NCBI GenBank assembly: GCA_051652645.1
Contig: JBOFUP010000040.1
Span: 18,090-82,089 of the forward strand
Direction of reading: 5' to 3'
Origin: UBA7332 sp051652645
GTDB lineage: Bacteria > Bacteroidota > Bacteroidia > Bacteroidales > UBA7332
Length of the DNA: 64,000 bases
Shown here: positions 35,396 through 45,737 of the stretch, in pieces
Layout: each line of letters opens with the position of its first letter
Numbering within the stretch: position 1 is the stretch's first letter
Translations under genes and position numbers: made by a program
The notes under the pieces: model-generated
Told to the model about the DNA's origin: nothing
The model's input: the letters and a program-made list of their open reading frames with translations, nothing else
Database searches by the model: none

Positions 35396-38300
35396 TTAGA
35401 AATTAAGGTTTACACCAAATGTGTATACTTTAGCTTGAGGATAAACACCGCGGTCTACACCAAGAGAGGTTCCCCCCGATGATATCTCAGGATCGAATCC
35501 TTCATATTTTGTAAGAGTCAAAAGGTTCTCAGCCGCTACGTAGAAACGAAGTTGGTCAATAAATAACTTCTTTGTAAGTAGTCTAGGTAGAGTATACCCT
35601 AATTGGATATTCTTAAGTCTTAGATAAGATCCATCTTTTACATAAATATCAGAAGTCTGCCAGTTAACGTTATCACCAATAACAAAGCGTGGGATTGTAT
35701 TAGAAGTTCCTTCTCCGGTCCATCTGTTTAGCATGTAAGCCGGAAGGTTCATACTAGAGATGTCAGTACGACGAGTGGCATCGAAAACATCATTACCCAC
35801 TGTGCCTTGCCACATCATGCTAAAGTCAAATCCTTTGTAGTCGCAGTTGAAGTTCAGACCGAATGTCCAATCAGGCATACCCTTACCAATGTTTGTTTTA
35901 TCCGATTCATCAATAACACCATCACCATTCAAATCAACAAATCGAACATCACCCGGTACAGCGTCAGGCATAATCAAGGAACCATTAGAACTAGTGTATG
36001 CTCTTACCTCATCCATGTTTTGGAATATACCAGCTGTTTTGAATCCATAGAAATATGGGAAAGGAAGACCATTTTGAGCACGTGTAAGTGTTCCTATTCC
36101 GTGTGATGAATCAAGGTTTTGATACCCTGTTTCATTACCATAATCAATTAGAGTGTTTTTTAGATAAGAAGCGTTACCAGCAATACGAGCACTAAAATCA
36201 CTAACTTTAAATCTGTAAGCAAATTCGAACTCAACACCTTTATTCTCCATCTCGCCAACATTACCCCATGGCTTAGATTCACCAACATAGTTCGGAATTG
36301 GCATCTCGATAAGCATACCATTTGTTCTCTTAACATAGTAGTCAGCCGTGAATGTTAGGGCATTGTTGAAGAACCCAAAGTCAAGAGCTATGTCAGTCTG
36401 TTCACTCTCCTCCCAACGAATAGCTTGATTAGCAAGTATACTTGGTTTGGTACCTATAGCGAGATTAGAGTCTTTACCAAACTGATAGTTGTTACCTTGT
36501 TGGCTTAGAGCCATATATTTGAAAGCTCCAATTGCTTCGTTACCATTTCTACCCCAAGAAGCTCTAAATTTCATAGCAGAGAGCCACTCTGGACGACTCT
36601 CCATAAATGATTCGTTAGTAATGTTCCACCCTAAAGAGAAAGAAGGGAATATTGCCCACTTATTATCTGGGCCAAAGTTTGAAGACCCGTCGCGGCGTAG
36701 AGTCACCTGAGCCATATATCTCTCTTTGTAGTTGTAACTAGCACGACCAAAGTATGAAGCCATAGTGTGAGGAGAGTGTATGTAACCCCATCCATTCACA
36801 TCACCGTTTTCTCTTAGTCCAGAAGTGAACCCAAGGTTCCCTTTTCCAGGGTCCTCTTCAATAAGATCATAATTGAATGCCCCAACAGTTTTACCTGTAG
36901 TCTTTTTAGCAGACTGTCCTACCATTATTGCAAATGAGTGACCAGCAATTTCCTTGTCATAAGATAATATATTTTCTAACTGCCATACGTGCCCAAGACT
37001 CATTTCACTCTGAGCCCATGAACGAGGCGCTTTATTATTTGCTGTCAAATAATACTTCTTCATCCATCCGTCATTACCCCAAAAAGAGAGGTCGCTACCA
37101 AATTGAGATCTAAACTTTAGATTATCCCAAAGTTGAATTTCACCAAAGAAAGAAGACACAAACTTGTGGCTCCATCCTTTTGTGCCAGGAAGAGATAGTT
37201 GTGCTAGGGGGTTGGTTATCTCGTTGTAGTCAACTCCAGCAATAGAGTATAATCTTCCATCAGGAGAGTATACAGGTGTGAAGTCTGCTATTCCTGCATA
37301 CTCTTTTAATGCAGCTTCTTCATCTACAGCGTATACTGGTATTATTGGAGAAAGAGCTAAAGCAGAACCCAAAACAGAGCCAAACTCAGAGTTGGTAGAG
37401 ATACCCGTAGATTTCACATTTGCATATGATGCGTTAACACCAATTTGAACTTTGTTTAGGAACTTTCTCTCTTTCGTGTCTAGAAGGATATTGTTTAGAT
37501 TGGTACGAATGGTCAAACGTTCGTAGTTAGATCTATCATAGTTACCCCCAACAATCCCTTCTTGAGAGAAGTAACCCATTGAAAGGAAGTAGTTAGTTTT
37601 TTCGTTTGCACCACTAACGCTCAACTGGTGATTCTGCATTGGAGCATTGTAGTTGAATACCTCATTTTGCCAGTCTGTACCTTTGCCATATGAGTATGGG
37701 TCTTGGTATTTTGGAGCCATACCAGCATTCATATAACCTTCGTTCATAAGGATGGCATACTCAGTAGCATTAAGCACTTCACGTTCTTTCCACGGATTTT
37801 GAAGGCTATATCCAAAATCGTAAGTGACTTTTGTTTTTCCTATTGTACCACTTTTGGTTGTCACAAGGATAACACCATTAGCAGCACGAGCACCATAAAC
37901 AGCAGCAGAAGCAGCATCTTTTAGAACTTCAATGCTTGCAATGTCCGTTGGGTTAAGGTAATCTATGCCTCCATCTATAGGCATACCATCAACTATGTAA
38001 AGAGGGTCCGAGTTGTTTATTGTACCAACTCCACGAATTCTAATCCTTGAACCCTCACCAGGTTGTCCCGAAGCAGAGGTTACTGTAACCCCTGCAGCAA
38101 GCCCCTTAAGTGCATTGTCAACACGAGTTGGAGCAACTTTGTCTAAATCATCACTAGAGACTCTAGCAATAGCAGCTGTTACTACGCTCTTTTTTTGAAC
38201 GCCATAGCCAATAACAACAACTTCATCGAGAGCTTCAGTGTCTTCAATGAGCGTTATTCTAAGAAAACGTTCCCCTTTGAATGATACATCTTGCGATTTG

Positions 38301-38533
38301 TAACCAATGTAGGAGATGTGTAGTTGTGCATCAGATGGGACAGTTATAGAAAACTCTCCATCTAGATTAGTAATTGTACCAGTTGTGTTGTCTCCTTTTA
38401 CCACAACATTAACTCCAGGAAGAGGCTCTCCGTCAGATGAGCCCACGACCACACCTTTCATCTGTATGCTCTGCCCATATAGGGTGGCCAAAGTGAAAGT
38501 TAATAGAAACAGGAGTGTAGCTAATTTTTTCAT
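35396..38533 (-). CDS. SusC/RagA-type TonB-dependent transporter
   Basis: 1045 residues from the chosen ATG. The longer frame (to 38584) adds 17 residues before MKKLATLLFLLTFTLATLYG, a proper signal peptide, and would overlap the promoter, so the downstream start is preferred. Domains: carboxypeptidase-like CNA repeat (MKGVVVGSSDGEPLPGVNV), TonB box region VVIGYGVQKKSVVTAAI, plug (IRIRGVGTINNSDPLYIVDGMPIDGG), then a ~22-strand barrel ending in Phe. Imports beta-glucan oligosaccharides with SusD. First gene of the operon; a TACGTTTG box lies 54 bp upstream. Confidence 0.96.
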   Translation of the reverse strand: MKKLATLLFLLTFTLATLYGQSIQMKGVVVGSSDGEPLPGVNVVVKGDNTTGTITNLDGEFSITVPSDAQLHISYIGYKSQDVSFKGERFLRITLIEDTEALDEVVVIGYGVQKKSVVTAAIARVSSDDLDKVAPTRVDNALKGLAAGVTVTSASGQPGEGSRIRIRGVGTINNSDPLYIVDGMPIDGGIDYLNPTDIASIEVLKDAASAAVYGARAANGVILVTTKSGTIGKTKVTYDFGYSLQNPWKEREVLNATEYAILMNEGYMNAGMAPKYQDPYSYGKGTDWQNEVFNYNAPMQNHQLSVSGANEKTNYFLSMGYFSQEGIVGGNYDRSNYERLTIRTNLNNILLDTKERKFLNKVQIGVNASYANVKSTGISTNSEFGSVLGSALALSPIIPVYAVDEEAALKEYAGIADFTPVYSPDGRLYSIAGVDYNEITNPLAQLSLPGTKGWSHKFVSSFFGEIQLWDNLKFRSQFGSDLSFWGNDGWMKKYYLTANNKAPRSWAQSEMSLGHVWQLENILSYDKEIAGHSFAIMVGQSAKKTTGKTVGAFNYDLIEEDPGKGNLGFTSGLRENGDVNGWGYIHSPHTMASYFGRASYNYKERYMAQVTLRRDGSSNFGPDNKWAIFPSFSLGWNITNESFMESRPEWLSAMKFRASWGRNGNEAIGAFKYMALSQQGNNYQFGKDSNLAIGTKPSILANQAIRWEESEQTDIALDFGFFNNALTFTADYYVKRTNGMLIEMPIPNYVGESKPWGNVGEMENKGVEFEFAYRFKVSDFSARIAGNASYLKNTLIDYGNETGYQNLDSSHGIGTLTRAQNGLPFPYFYGFKTAGIFQNMDEVRAYTSSNGSLIMPDAVPGDVRFVDLNGDGVIDESDKTNIGKGMPDWTFGLNFNCDYKGFDFSMMWQGTVGNDVFDATRRTDISSMNLPAYMLNRWTGEGTSNTIPRFVIGDNVNWQTSDIYVKDGSYLRLKNIQLGYTLPRLLTKKLFIDQLRFYVAAENLLTLTKYEGFDPEISSGGTSLGVDRGVYPQAKVYTFGVNLNF

Positions 38534-38586
38534 AAATACTAAATGATTAAGATTAACGTTATACGTTTTGCTTTTATAAATCAATG

Positions 38587-38594
38587 CAAACGTA
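38587..38594 (-). promoter_or_regulatory. Promoter -7 box of the susC operon
   Basis: Plus-strand CAAACGTA, minus TACGTTTG (TANNTTTG), 54 bp before the susC start. No good -33 element is seen, consistent with an activator-dependent promoter. Confidence 0.5.
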
Positions 38595-38780
38595 GTAGTT
38601 TTGTCATATAAAATAACATTATTATACCATTCTTTAATACTACAAGCAGAATATAATAATACTTCAATAATACGTCAATTGATTGTAAATGCTTGAAAGT
38701 CAGGTGTGGTTGTTCTTCTTAATTACTTTTAGCTTATTATGAGCAAAAATACCTCTTACTGCTATGTTACTAAATTAAAT

Positions 38781-38822
38781 AACCGTTTGGCAATGATAGA
38801 TAGACTCTATTGCCAAACGGTT
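38781..38822 (-). terminator. Hairpin between the regulator and susC
   Basis: A perfect 14-bp stem (AACCGTTTGGCAAT/ATTGCCAAACGGTT). It separates the regulator transcript from the susC promoter; no strong U-tract, so efficiency is uncertain. Confidence 0.6.
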
Positions 38823-38862
38823 ATGTTAATTTGTATACTCTCTTTGTTGTGAGTTTTAATTC

Positions 38863-41721
38863 CTAGAGGAACTTATCGAGGTATTCAATAAGGCCATCCT
38901 CTCGTTCAAGATTTAGTTTCTTTCGTAGTCTGTATCTTGTAGTTTCTACACCTCTTACAGATATATTCAAAAGAGGGGCAATCTCCTTTGATGATAGTTT
39001 CATTTTAAGGTATGCACACATCATACGTTCGTTGTTTGACAGATCAGGGTGTTTAGATTCGAGTCGTTTCATGAAGTTATTGTGAAGAAGGTCAAACTGC
39101 TCTTCAATTCGTTTTAGGACATCATCATTTTGTATGTTTGAATCAATCTTATTATTTATAATCATCAATAGTTGTTTGCTCTCTTTTGTGTTTTCAGGCT
39201 TTAGTTGATTTGTAACTTTAGATATTTCACTTTTTATCTCATTGAGCATATCATTCTTGCGTGTGAAGTTGATCATCAGATTTGTCATCTCTTGGCTCTT
39301 GTACTCAAGTGCGTGTTCAAGCTTCTCATTCTCAAGTTGCATGATTTGCTTCTCCTTTTCTCTCTTTTCTATTTCAAACTCCTCTTCGAGTTTTAAAAGC
39401 TGATGTTCTTTCTCTACGACAGCCTGAACTTTCTTAAGTCTCACTCTTTTGTCATCCCATTTATATACCATCCACGAAAGAGATAAAATAGTCAAGACGT
39501 AAAAAAGGTAAGCAGAATTTGTTCTATACCAAGGAGCTAATACCGTGAAGTTTACCTGATCAAGAGAGGCCGATCCGTCTGGGAAAAGTGCCCTAACCTG
39601 AAAAATATAGTTACCCTCCTTTAATTGGCTATACTCTTTTGTCTCCATTGAAGAGAAGCTAGACCAAGGCTCATCATTCAATTTATACTGATATCTGACG
39701 TCATCTATCATACCATAGTTTGATACACTATACTCGAGAATAATAGATCTATCATATTCGATACTTATATCACCCTTCTCTTTCAAGAAGTTTGCTCTAT
39801 AAAGTAAAGAGTCACTTGTGTGCATCTTTTTAATAAATAGAGAGTATTCATAATTCCGCTCTTTGTTTGATATAGAGTGGGAGAGAAGGGCAAATCCATT
39901 CTCATTTGGAATGACTATTTGTGAATCATTGATTGGAATGAGAGATTCAAACTTGGGAACAAGTTCAATTAAAGATCGGCATATTGGGTGTGTTGTAGTG
40001 TTAGCTCCTCTTTTGTAGTTCTCTTTGTTAATGATAGATATCTCGTAAGGACTTAAGCTGAAAAGTCTATCTTTATCCTCCTTTAGTCTGATGAATGGAT
40101 TACCTGTTAAATCGTTGTTTACCTCCGAATAGGGCTCCATCTTATCACTCTCTGGATTGTGGCGGAAGAGTCCACTATTTGTAACAAAACATATATCTCC
40201 TTTAATCTTAGTTAGAGTTATATCGCTTTTAGCTGGGAATCCATCTTGAGCAAAATAAGATCTCGACTTTACAACTCTTTTATAATCTCTATCAAGTTCA
40301 ATTTTGACAACATGATCACCATTTTCTATCCACACAATATTATCACTCTCTTGTTCAAAGTATGGACATGATTCATCAAATCCATCTACTCTAGATACAA
40401 ATTTCCATTCTCCATTAACTTTTTCAGCGAGATAAAGGCCATCATAAGCACCAACAAACATCATCTTTTTGTTGCTCATCAGCTGATGACAATACCAAGT
40501 ACCCACAATATCTCCAACTCTCTTAAGGGTTGAATCTTCTATTTTGAACATACCCCTATCGTGCATACAGAATAGATCATCATCAATCCTGCACAAATTC
40601 CATACCTGCCCACTAGTGCTATTGAAAGGTTTTATTTTAGGCATATTATCATCAAAGACAATAGGATATGAAGTGTAGTATAATCCTCTATTTGTGCCAA
40701 GGAATAGTTTATTCTCAAATATAGCTGCTGCATACCCTGTACCGAAGGAGTAGGGGTGTGTATACAGATTAGAATATGAGGAGTTAAGGTGTATATAGCT
40801 TATCCCATTATCAGACCCAGCCCACAGATTATCAACACAATCAAATGCCATAGATAGAATAGTGTTGTTATAAAGGCCATTGAACTCGTTTATGTGTCTC
40901 GTCTCAAAAGAGTTTAGATCAACCAATAATATCCCCTTGTGAATAGTACCAAGAGCTACCTTATCCCCCTTATAAGCGACACTGAAGACCTCGTTATTTA
41001 ACATAAACTCCTCAGCCCCAGTTTTGAATGGCTGAACCTTTTTACCATCGTAATAGTATAGTCCTTTGTATGCAGTTACAATTAATACTCCGTCATTATA
41101 AGGAATAACCCCTCTAATACGATTAGAAGCCAAGGATTCCGCCCCCTGAAGAGGGAAGAAGCTATTGCCAATCAATACCCATACACCTTGATCAGTGCCC
41201 AAATATAGAGTTCCTCGAACTGTATTTGAACAATCAATCTTTCTATTCATTTCAATGGAAGTGTACTTACCATTTAGATATTTTACAACTTTGCTATCTC
41301 CTTGGAAATAGATAATATTATCCACTTCATGTATTCCCCAAACGTTGCCTATATATCTGCACTCCACACTTAAGGAGTCCGACAGACAGTAGTATTTCAT
41401 CTTACCAATATGATTAGGCTCGTAATAGCCAAACTCATTAATCCCACCCACGTAAATGCGTTTTTGATTTTTTGAGGCTAGTACAGATCTCAAATCAAGC
41501 CTATTATTCATAGGGAAAACACTCCATTCACTTCCATCAAACTGTAGCAGTCCACTTTTGTTTGCAAAGAAGGTCCAGGTTTCATCGTATGGTTCTATTT
41601 GCCAAGTCTGTGAACCTCTTCCATATTGATTCTTATCAAAATTTAGAACAAAGCTGTTCCATTCATTGCATAGTATTTGCAGAGGAGATAGTAGAAGTAG
41701 TGTATAAAGGAGACTTTTCAT
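38863..41721 (-). CDS. Membrane-spanning SusR-like regulator with LuxR-type HTH
   Basis: 952 residues. Signal peptide (MKSLLYTLLLLSPLQILC), a large periplasmic two-bladed beta-propeller-like region of reg_prop type repeats, a Y_Y_Y domain just before the membrane, one transmembrane helix at ~734-752 (YLFYVLTILSLSWMVYKW), a charged coiled coil (residues ~760-830), and a LuxR/GerE HTH at the end (LSSKEIAPLLNISVRGVETTRYRLRKKL). There is no histidine kinase or receiver domain, so it should sense a glycan outside and bind DNA directly, as SusR does for starch. It sits upstream of susC on the same strand and is its probable activator. Confidence 0.88.
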   Translation of the reverse strand: MKSLLYTLLLLSPLQILCNEWNSFVLNFDKNQYGRGSQTWQIEPYDETWTFFANKSGLLQFDGSEWSVFPMNNRLDLRSVLASKNQKRIYVGGINEFGYYEPNHIGKMKYYCLSDSLSVECRYIGNVWGIHEVDNIIYFQGDSKVVKYLNGKYTSIEMNRKIDCSNTVRGTLYLGTDQGVWVLIGNSFFPLQGAESLASNRIRGVIPYNDGVLIVTAYKGLYYYDGKKVQPFKTGAEEFMLNNEVFSVAYKGDKVALGTIHKGILLVDLNSFETRHINEFNGLYNNTILSMAFDCVDNLWAGSDNGISYIHLNSSYSNLYTHPYSFGTGYAAAIFENKLFLGTNRGLYYTSYPIVFDDNMPKIKPFNSTSGQVWNLCRIDDDLFCMHDRGMFKIEDSTLKRVGDIVGTWYCHQLMSNKKMMFVGAYDGLYLAEKVNGEWKFVSRVDGFDESCPYFEQESDNIVWIENGDHVVKIELDRDYKRVVKSRSYFAQDGFPAKSDITLTKIKGDICFVTNSGLFRHNPESDKMEPYSEVNNDLTGNPFIRLKEDKDRLFSLSPYEISIINKENYKRGANTTTHPICRSLIELVPKFESLIPINDSQIVIPNENGFALLSHSISNKERNYEYSLFIKKMHTSDSLLYRANFLKEKGDISIEYDRSIILEYSVSNYGMIDDVRYQYKLNDEPWSSFSSMETKEYSQLKEGNYIFQVRALFPDGSASLDQVNFTVLAPWYRTNSAYLFYVLTILSLSWMVYKWDDKRVRLKKVQAVVEKEHQLLKLEEEFEIEKREKEKQIMQLENEKLEHALEYKSQEMTNLMINFTRKNDMLNEIKSEISKVTNQLKPENTKESKQLLMIINNKIDSNIQNDDVLKRIEEQFDLLHNNFMKRLESKHPDLSNNERMMCAYLKMKLSSKEIAPLLNISVRGVETTRYRLRKKLNLEREDGLIEYLDKFL

Positions 41722-41848
41722 GGTTCTCGTTTAATATATTGTATTGTTATTTTTATAAATGGGATGAAGCGCAAACTCAGGCTTATGGGCGTTTATAAAG
41801 TATATATTTGGTAGTCTATACTTATGAATTGTGAAATAAGAATTTAGA

Positions 41849-42508
41849 CTATCTATTTACGTAAGGCATTACGATTGAAGCCCACAGTTCATAACCTTCT
41901 CCCATTAGATGAAGACCGTCATTTGAGTATTTAAGATTAATCTTTCCGGTAGAAGGATCTACGAATTTTGAGTAGAGGTCTATGTAAGTTATTTTTTCAT
42001 TATTAGCAATATTCCTCAGTAGGGAGTTTAATGGCTGAACCTCACTGTGTCTAGATGTATGCTCCTTAAAGCTTTTGGGCTCATCAGACATAGGCAGAAT
42101 GCTTTGAAGGAATATTTCGCTCTTAGGTGACTCATTCTTGATCTTCTTTACTATCAGTTCAATATTGTTTGCTACCTCTTCTATAGAGCTCTTTCCAGCT
42201 AGATCGTTCACTCCAATTAGTAAGAATATTTTCTTTGGTTTCCCATTCGTTATCGTATAAATTCTATCGTAGACTCCCATAGTTACGTCGCCACTAATCC
42301 CCCTGTTCTTTACATTCTTATTTCCAAGAAGCTCACACCACTCACCACCGTCAGTGATACTATTTCCAACGAAAACAATATCCTTAGTAGAAGTAGGAAG
42401 CTTCTCAAAAAGAGAAGTACGCTGATACCAATAGTGTGAATACCCTTTAGCTTGTGCTTGAATTGTTACTATTGATAGAAGAATTAAGGAAAAAAGAGTC
42501 GTTTTCAT
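41849..42508 (-). CDS. Secreted SGNH/GDSL-family hydrolase
   Basis: 219 residues with a signal peptide (MKTTLFSLILLSIVTIQAQA). Block I is VFVGNSITDGGEW (nucleophile Ser in GNSIT), block II Gly in NRGISGDVTMG, block III GVNDLAG (Asn), and block V DGLHLMGEGY (Asp/His). These enzymes are esterases; near a polysaccharide locus they often remove acetyl groups from glycans. It lies 127 bp upstream of the regulator on the same strand and may belong to the locus. Confidence 0.88.
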   Translation of the reverse strand: MKTTLFSLILLSIVTIQAQAKGYSHYWYQRTSLFEKLPTSTKDIVFVGNSITDGGEWCELLGNKNVKNRGISGDVTMGVYDRIYTITNGKPKKIFLLIGVNDLAGKSSIEEVANNIELIVKKIKNESPKSEIFLQSILPMSDEPKSFKEHTSRHSEVQPLNSLLRNIANNEKITYIDLYSKFVDPSTGKINLKYSNDGLHLMGEGYELWASIVMPYVNR

Positions 42509-42752
42509 AATTGTGTCTGTTAATATATTTCTTTACGATATGGTATTTGATGCTAAATTAATTATTATTCTAATCTTAACAATATTATATAAGCATTCAT
42601 ATTCAAAGCTATTATTTTATATCTTTCAAAGAGCTAGCTTCATCTGTTTGATTAATAGTGTTATATCAATTGATTGTTTTTCAAAAGTGGACTCTTAAGT
42701 CTGTTTTTTTAATATCTAACGCTAAATTAATTAATAGTTGAGGTGAAATAGA

Positions 42753-42783
42753 TTTGTCTCCGATGTATAATTGTCTATTTTTG
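42753..42783 (+). promoter_or_regulatory. Promoter of the phosphotransferase gene
   Basis: TTTG (42753-42756), 19 bp, TATTTTTG (42776-42783): a near-ideal Bacteroidetes promoter, 37 bp before the ATG. The rest of the 42509-42819 interval shows no gene. Confidence 0.65.
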
Positions 42784-42819
42784 TCATTACTTTAATGAAA
42801 CTTTAATTTATTCGTACTT

Positions 42820-43914
42820 ATGAAGAGCGTAGAACTAAACAAAATTGTATCAGATTTTATTGAAAAGAGTGAGAATTACACTATAGAACCATTTGGAGGT
42901 GGACTGATAAATGACACCTACTTAGTTAAGAGTTCTGATGAGTCACATCCAAATTACATTCTACAGAGGATAAATCATAATATATTTACAGATGTAGATA
43001 TGTTGATGAACAATATCGATGCAGCAACAAATCATCTAAGAAAGAAGCTATTGGCAAAAAGTGATGGTTCAAAGCAGACAACCTTGAAATTCATCCCAAC
43101 GGTTTGTGACGGCAAGCTATATTCTCTTGTTGATGGTAACTATTGGCGTATGATGGAGTTTATTCCTAATGCAGTTACAAAGCAAGAAGTAAATGAAGAG
43201 TCTTCATATGCAGCTGGAGTCTCTTTTGGTGAGTTCCAATCTATGCTTACAGATATTCCTGTTGAGTTGGGTGAGGTTATACCTAATTTCCACAATATGG
43301 AGTTTAGGCTATCACAACTTAGAGATGCGGTATCGTCAAACTTAGTTGGTCGTTTGGATGAAGTAAAATATTTTGTTGAGGAGATTGAGCGTCGTGCGGA
43401 AGATATGTGTAAAGCTGAGAGACTTTTCCGCGAGGGAAAACTCCCAAAACGCATTTGTCATTGTGACACTAAGGTTAATAATATGATATTTGATAAGAGT
43501 GATAATGTTATGGCAATTATTGATTTAGATACACTTATGCCAAGTTTCATCTTCTCAGACTACGGTGATTTCCTAAGAACAGGAGCAAATACAGGAGCAG
43601 AAGATGATAAGAATCTTGACAATGTTAACTTCAATATTCCAATCTTTGAGGCATTTACAAAGGGATATCTTAAGGGGGCTTCATCTTTCTTGACACCAAT
43701 CGAGATAGAAAACCTACCATATGCAGCAGCCCTATTCCCTTATATGCAGTGTGTACGTTTCTTGGCAGATTATATCAACGGGGATACTTATTACAAGATA
43801 AACTATCCAGATCATAACCTCGTGCGTACGAAGGCACAGTTTAAACTTCTTCAGAGTGTTGAGCAAAATACTCCTCACATGAAGAGCTTCATAGACTCTT
43901 GCCTAATAGGGTAG
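42820..43914 (+). CDS. Phosphotransferase of the APH/NahK (N-acetylhexosamine kinase-like) family
   Basis: 364 residues with a choline/aminoglycoside-kinase fold: YILQRINHNIF (ATP-site Lys/Arg region), the catalytic loop RICHCDTKVNNMIF (Asp and Asn) and the metal-binding IDLDTLMPS. The GDFLRTGANTGAEDD segment is shared with NahK-type N-acetylhexosamine 1-kinases found in gut anaerobes, which phosphorylate GalNAc/GlcNAc released from mucin. Sugar specificity cannot be read from sequence. Single gene with its own promoter. Confidence 0.85.
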   Translation: MKSVELNKIVSDFIEKSENYTIEPFGGGLINDTYLVKSSDESHPNYILQRINHNIFTDVDMLMNNIDAATNHLRKKLLAKSDGSKQTTLKFIPTVCDGKLYSLVDGNYWRMMEFIPNAVTKQEVNEESSYAAGVSFGEFQSMLTDIPVELGEVIPNFHNMEFRLSQLRDAVSSNLVGRLDEVKYFVEEIERRAEDMCKAERLFREGKLPKRICHCDTKVNNMIFDKSDNVMAIIDLDTLMPSFIFSDYGDFLRTGANTGAEDDKNLDNVNFNIPIFEAFTKGYLKGASSFLTPIEIENLPYAAALFPYMQCVRFLADYINGDTYYKINYPDHNLVRTKAQFKLLQSVEQNTPHMKSFIDSCLIG

Positions 43915-44088
43915 AAGAGGCTTATTTTTTGTGATAAAGCGATATCACACATCTTTTTTATTTAGGAGTAGTTAGACTTAATCTGATTGTTAAAAAACTT
44001 TAGTGTAGTAATAGTTGTTTTAGATTAGAAAGTTGAAATAACCTCTTCTTTATCAGATTCAATTTACTAATTCAAAAAAAGTATAATT

Positions 44089-44772
44089 ATGAAGAAGTTT
44101 TTAGCAGAAGGCATCGGTACAATGGTGCTTGTATTAATGGGTTGTGGTTCAGCTATTTTTTTAGGGGCTGAACTTCCTGCAGAAAGGTTAGCAGTAGCCT
44201 TTGCTTTTGGTTTGTCTGTAATAGGTATGGCTTATACCATTGGAGGTATTTCTGGTTGTCATATCAATCCAGCAATCACATTAGGTGTTTGGCTATCTAA
44301 AAGGATGTCAGGACAAGAGGCTATAAGTTACATGATTGCCCAATTTATTGGTGCAGTAGTAGGATCTTCTATCCTTTATGCTCTAACTACTACTGGGTCA
44401 TATGGAACAACAACAGCAACTGGTGCAAATGCCTACGCTGATGGAGGTATGATTCAGGCTTTAATAGCGGAGGTTGTTTTCACATTCGTATTTGTATTAG
44501 TGGTACTAGGGTCTACTGACTCTAAAAAAGGTGCAGGTAATCTCGCAGGACTAGCTATTGGTTTGACTCTAGTTTTGGTACACATTGTATGTATTCCTAT
44601 CACAGGAACATCAGTAAACCCAGCTCGTAGTTTTGGCCCAGCACTATTCCAAGGAGGCGTAGCATTGAGTCAACTTTGGTTGTTCATTGTTGCTCCATTA
44701 GTAGGTGCAGCACTTTCAGCTTTTACTTGGAACATGATCGGAACATCATGTTGTTCAAAGGATGAGAAATAA
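44089..44772 (+). CDS. aqpZ: Aquaporin Z, water channel
   Basis: 227 residues, six transmembrane helices and two NPA half-helices: GCHINPAITLGVW and TSVNPARSFGPALF. The Arg after the second NPA (selectivity filter) and the following Ser-Phe-Gly-Pro are typical for water-specific AqpZ rather than glycerol facilitators. Ends with a Cys-Cys-Ser-Lys tail. Terminated by a strong hairpin. Confidence 0.95.
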   Translation: MKKFLAEGIGTMVLVLMGCGSAIFLGAELPAERLAVAFAFGLSVIGMAYTIGGISGCHINPAITLGVWLSKRMSGQEAISYMIAQFIGAVVGSSILYALTTTGSYGTTTATGANAYADGGMIQALIAEVVFTFVFVLVVLGSTDSKKGAGNLAGLAIGLTLVLVHIVCIPITGTSVNPARSFGPALFQGGVALSQLWLFIVAPLVGAALSAFTWNMIGTSCCSKDEK

Positions 44773-44781
44773 ATAATTATT

Positions 44782-44830
44782 ATATACAAAACCGCCCTTT
44801 CAAATAGTTTGAAGGGGCGGTTTTGTATAT
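44782..44830 (+). terminator. Terminator after aqpZ
   Basis: A long stem (5' arm starts ATATACAAAACCGCCC, 3' arm ends GGGCGGTTTTGTATAT) with a three-base loop and one bulge. Confidence 0.85.
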
Positions 44831-44901
44831 AATAGCGTTTACTACATATGATTTTTTTTTTCAATGTAATAGATATTACATTTTCTAGATAGTTGAGTCT
44901 A

Positions 44902-44909
44902 TACTTTTG
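44902..44909 (+). promoter_or_regulatory. Promoter -7 box of ric
   Basis: TACTTTTG, 26 bp before the ATG. Confidence 0.45.
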
Positions 44910-44934
44910 CGTAAACAATTAATAGAAATAAGTT

Positions 44935-45654
44935 ATGAAGAATTATAGAGAAATGAGCGTAGGGCATATTGTTGCAGATGATTTTTCTAATGCTTCAATA
45001 TTCGAGAAATATAATATAGACTTCTGTTGTAATGGAGCAGACTCTTTGGAGCTAGCTTGTTTAAAGAGTGGAGCAGACATTGACAAGGTAGTGGTGGAAT
45101 TAAGTTCTACAACTCAGGTAGAAGCAGAGGGTGTGAATTTCAAGGATTGGTCGTTAGATCTTCTATGTGACTACATTCTTAAGTATCACCATCGTAATAT
45201 AAGAACTGAAGGAATAAAGATAGCTAACTTACTTGATAAGGTATGTAATGCACATAGCTCTCATCATCCAGAATTGTTGGAGGTACGTGAGATTTTTACA
45301 GCCTCTTTAGAGGATCTTTACAGCCATTTAGAGAAAGAGGAGGTGATGTTATTCCCTCATATCTATAAGATGTACAACTCACAAGTAGATGGATTGCCAG
45401 TTCCTGAGTTTCATTGCGGGAGTGTATCTGCACCAATCTCTGTAATGATGCAAGAGCACCAAACTGAGGGTGATAGGTATTTCAGAATTGCGGATATAAC
45501 TAATAACTATGAGATACCATCTGATGGTTGTTCAAGTTATGAACTATTGATGAGAAGCTTAAAGAAGTTCAATTTAGATCTACATCAGCATATACATTTA
45601 GAGAATAACATACTTTTTCCTCTTGTAGTAGAGATAGAAAATGGTGTAAGGTAA
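44935..45654 (+). CDS. ric: Iron-sulfur cluster repair di-iron protein (ScdA/YtfE/Ric)
   Basis: 239 residues. The N-terminal ScdA domain has NIDFCCNGADSLELACLKSG; the hemerythrin-like domain supplies di-iron ligands in YHHRNIRTEG, SSHHPELLEV, HLEKEEVMLFPHI, QEHQTEGDRY and LHQHIHLENNILFP. It restores Fe-S clusters damaged by nitric oxide or peroxide. Its place near an oxidative-stress block (oxyR-ahpCF) is consistent. Own promoter box upstream. Confidence 0.94.
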   Translation: MKNYREMSVGHIVADDFSNASIFEKYNIDFCCNGADSLELACLKSGADIDKVVVELSSTTQVEAEGVNFKDWSLDLLCDYILKYHHRNIRTEGIKIANLLDKVCNAHSSHHPELLEVREIFTASLEDLYSHLEKEEVMLFPHIYKMYNSQVDGLPVPEFHCGSVSAPISVMMQEHQTEGDRYFRIADITNNYEIPSDGCSSYELLMRSLKKFNLDLHQHIHLENNILFPLVVEIENGVR

Positions 45655-45709
45655 CTAAAATTATCCATCTGTCAACTTGTTATTTCTAACGTAGCATACA
45701 ATTATTATG

Positions 45710-45717
45710 TATCTTTG
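45710..45717 (+). promoter_or_regulatory. Promoter -7 box of the lipoprotein gene
   Basis: TATCTTTG, 20 bp before the ATG. Confidence 0.5.
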
Positions 45718-45737
45718 TCGCAAAAGCTTATAAAGAG

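Noticed and set aside
42513..42698. 61-codon plus-strand frame in the spacer before the phosphotransferase
   Set aside because: AT-rich low-complexity translation with no start signal; overlaps the divergent promoter region.
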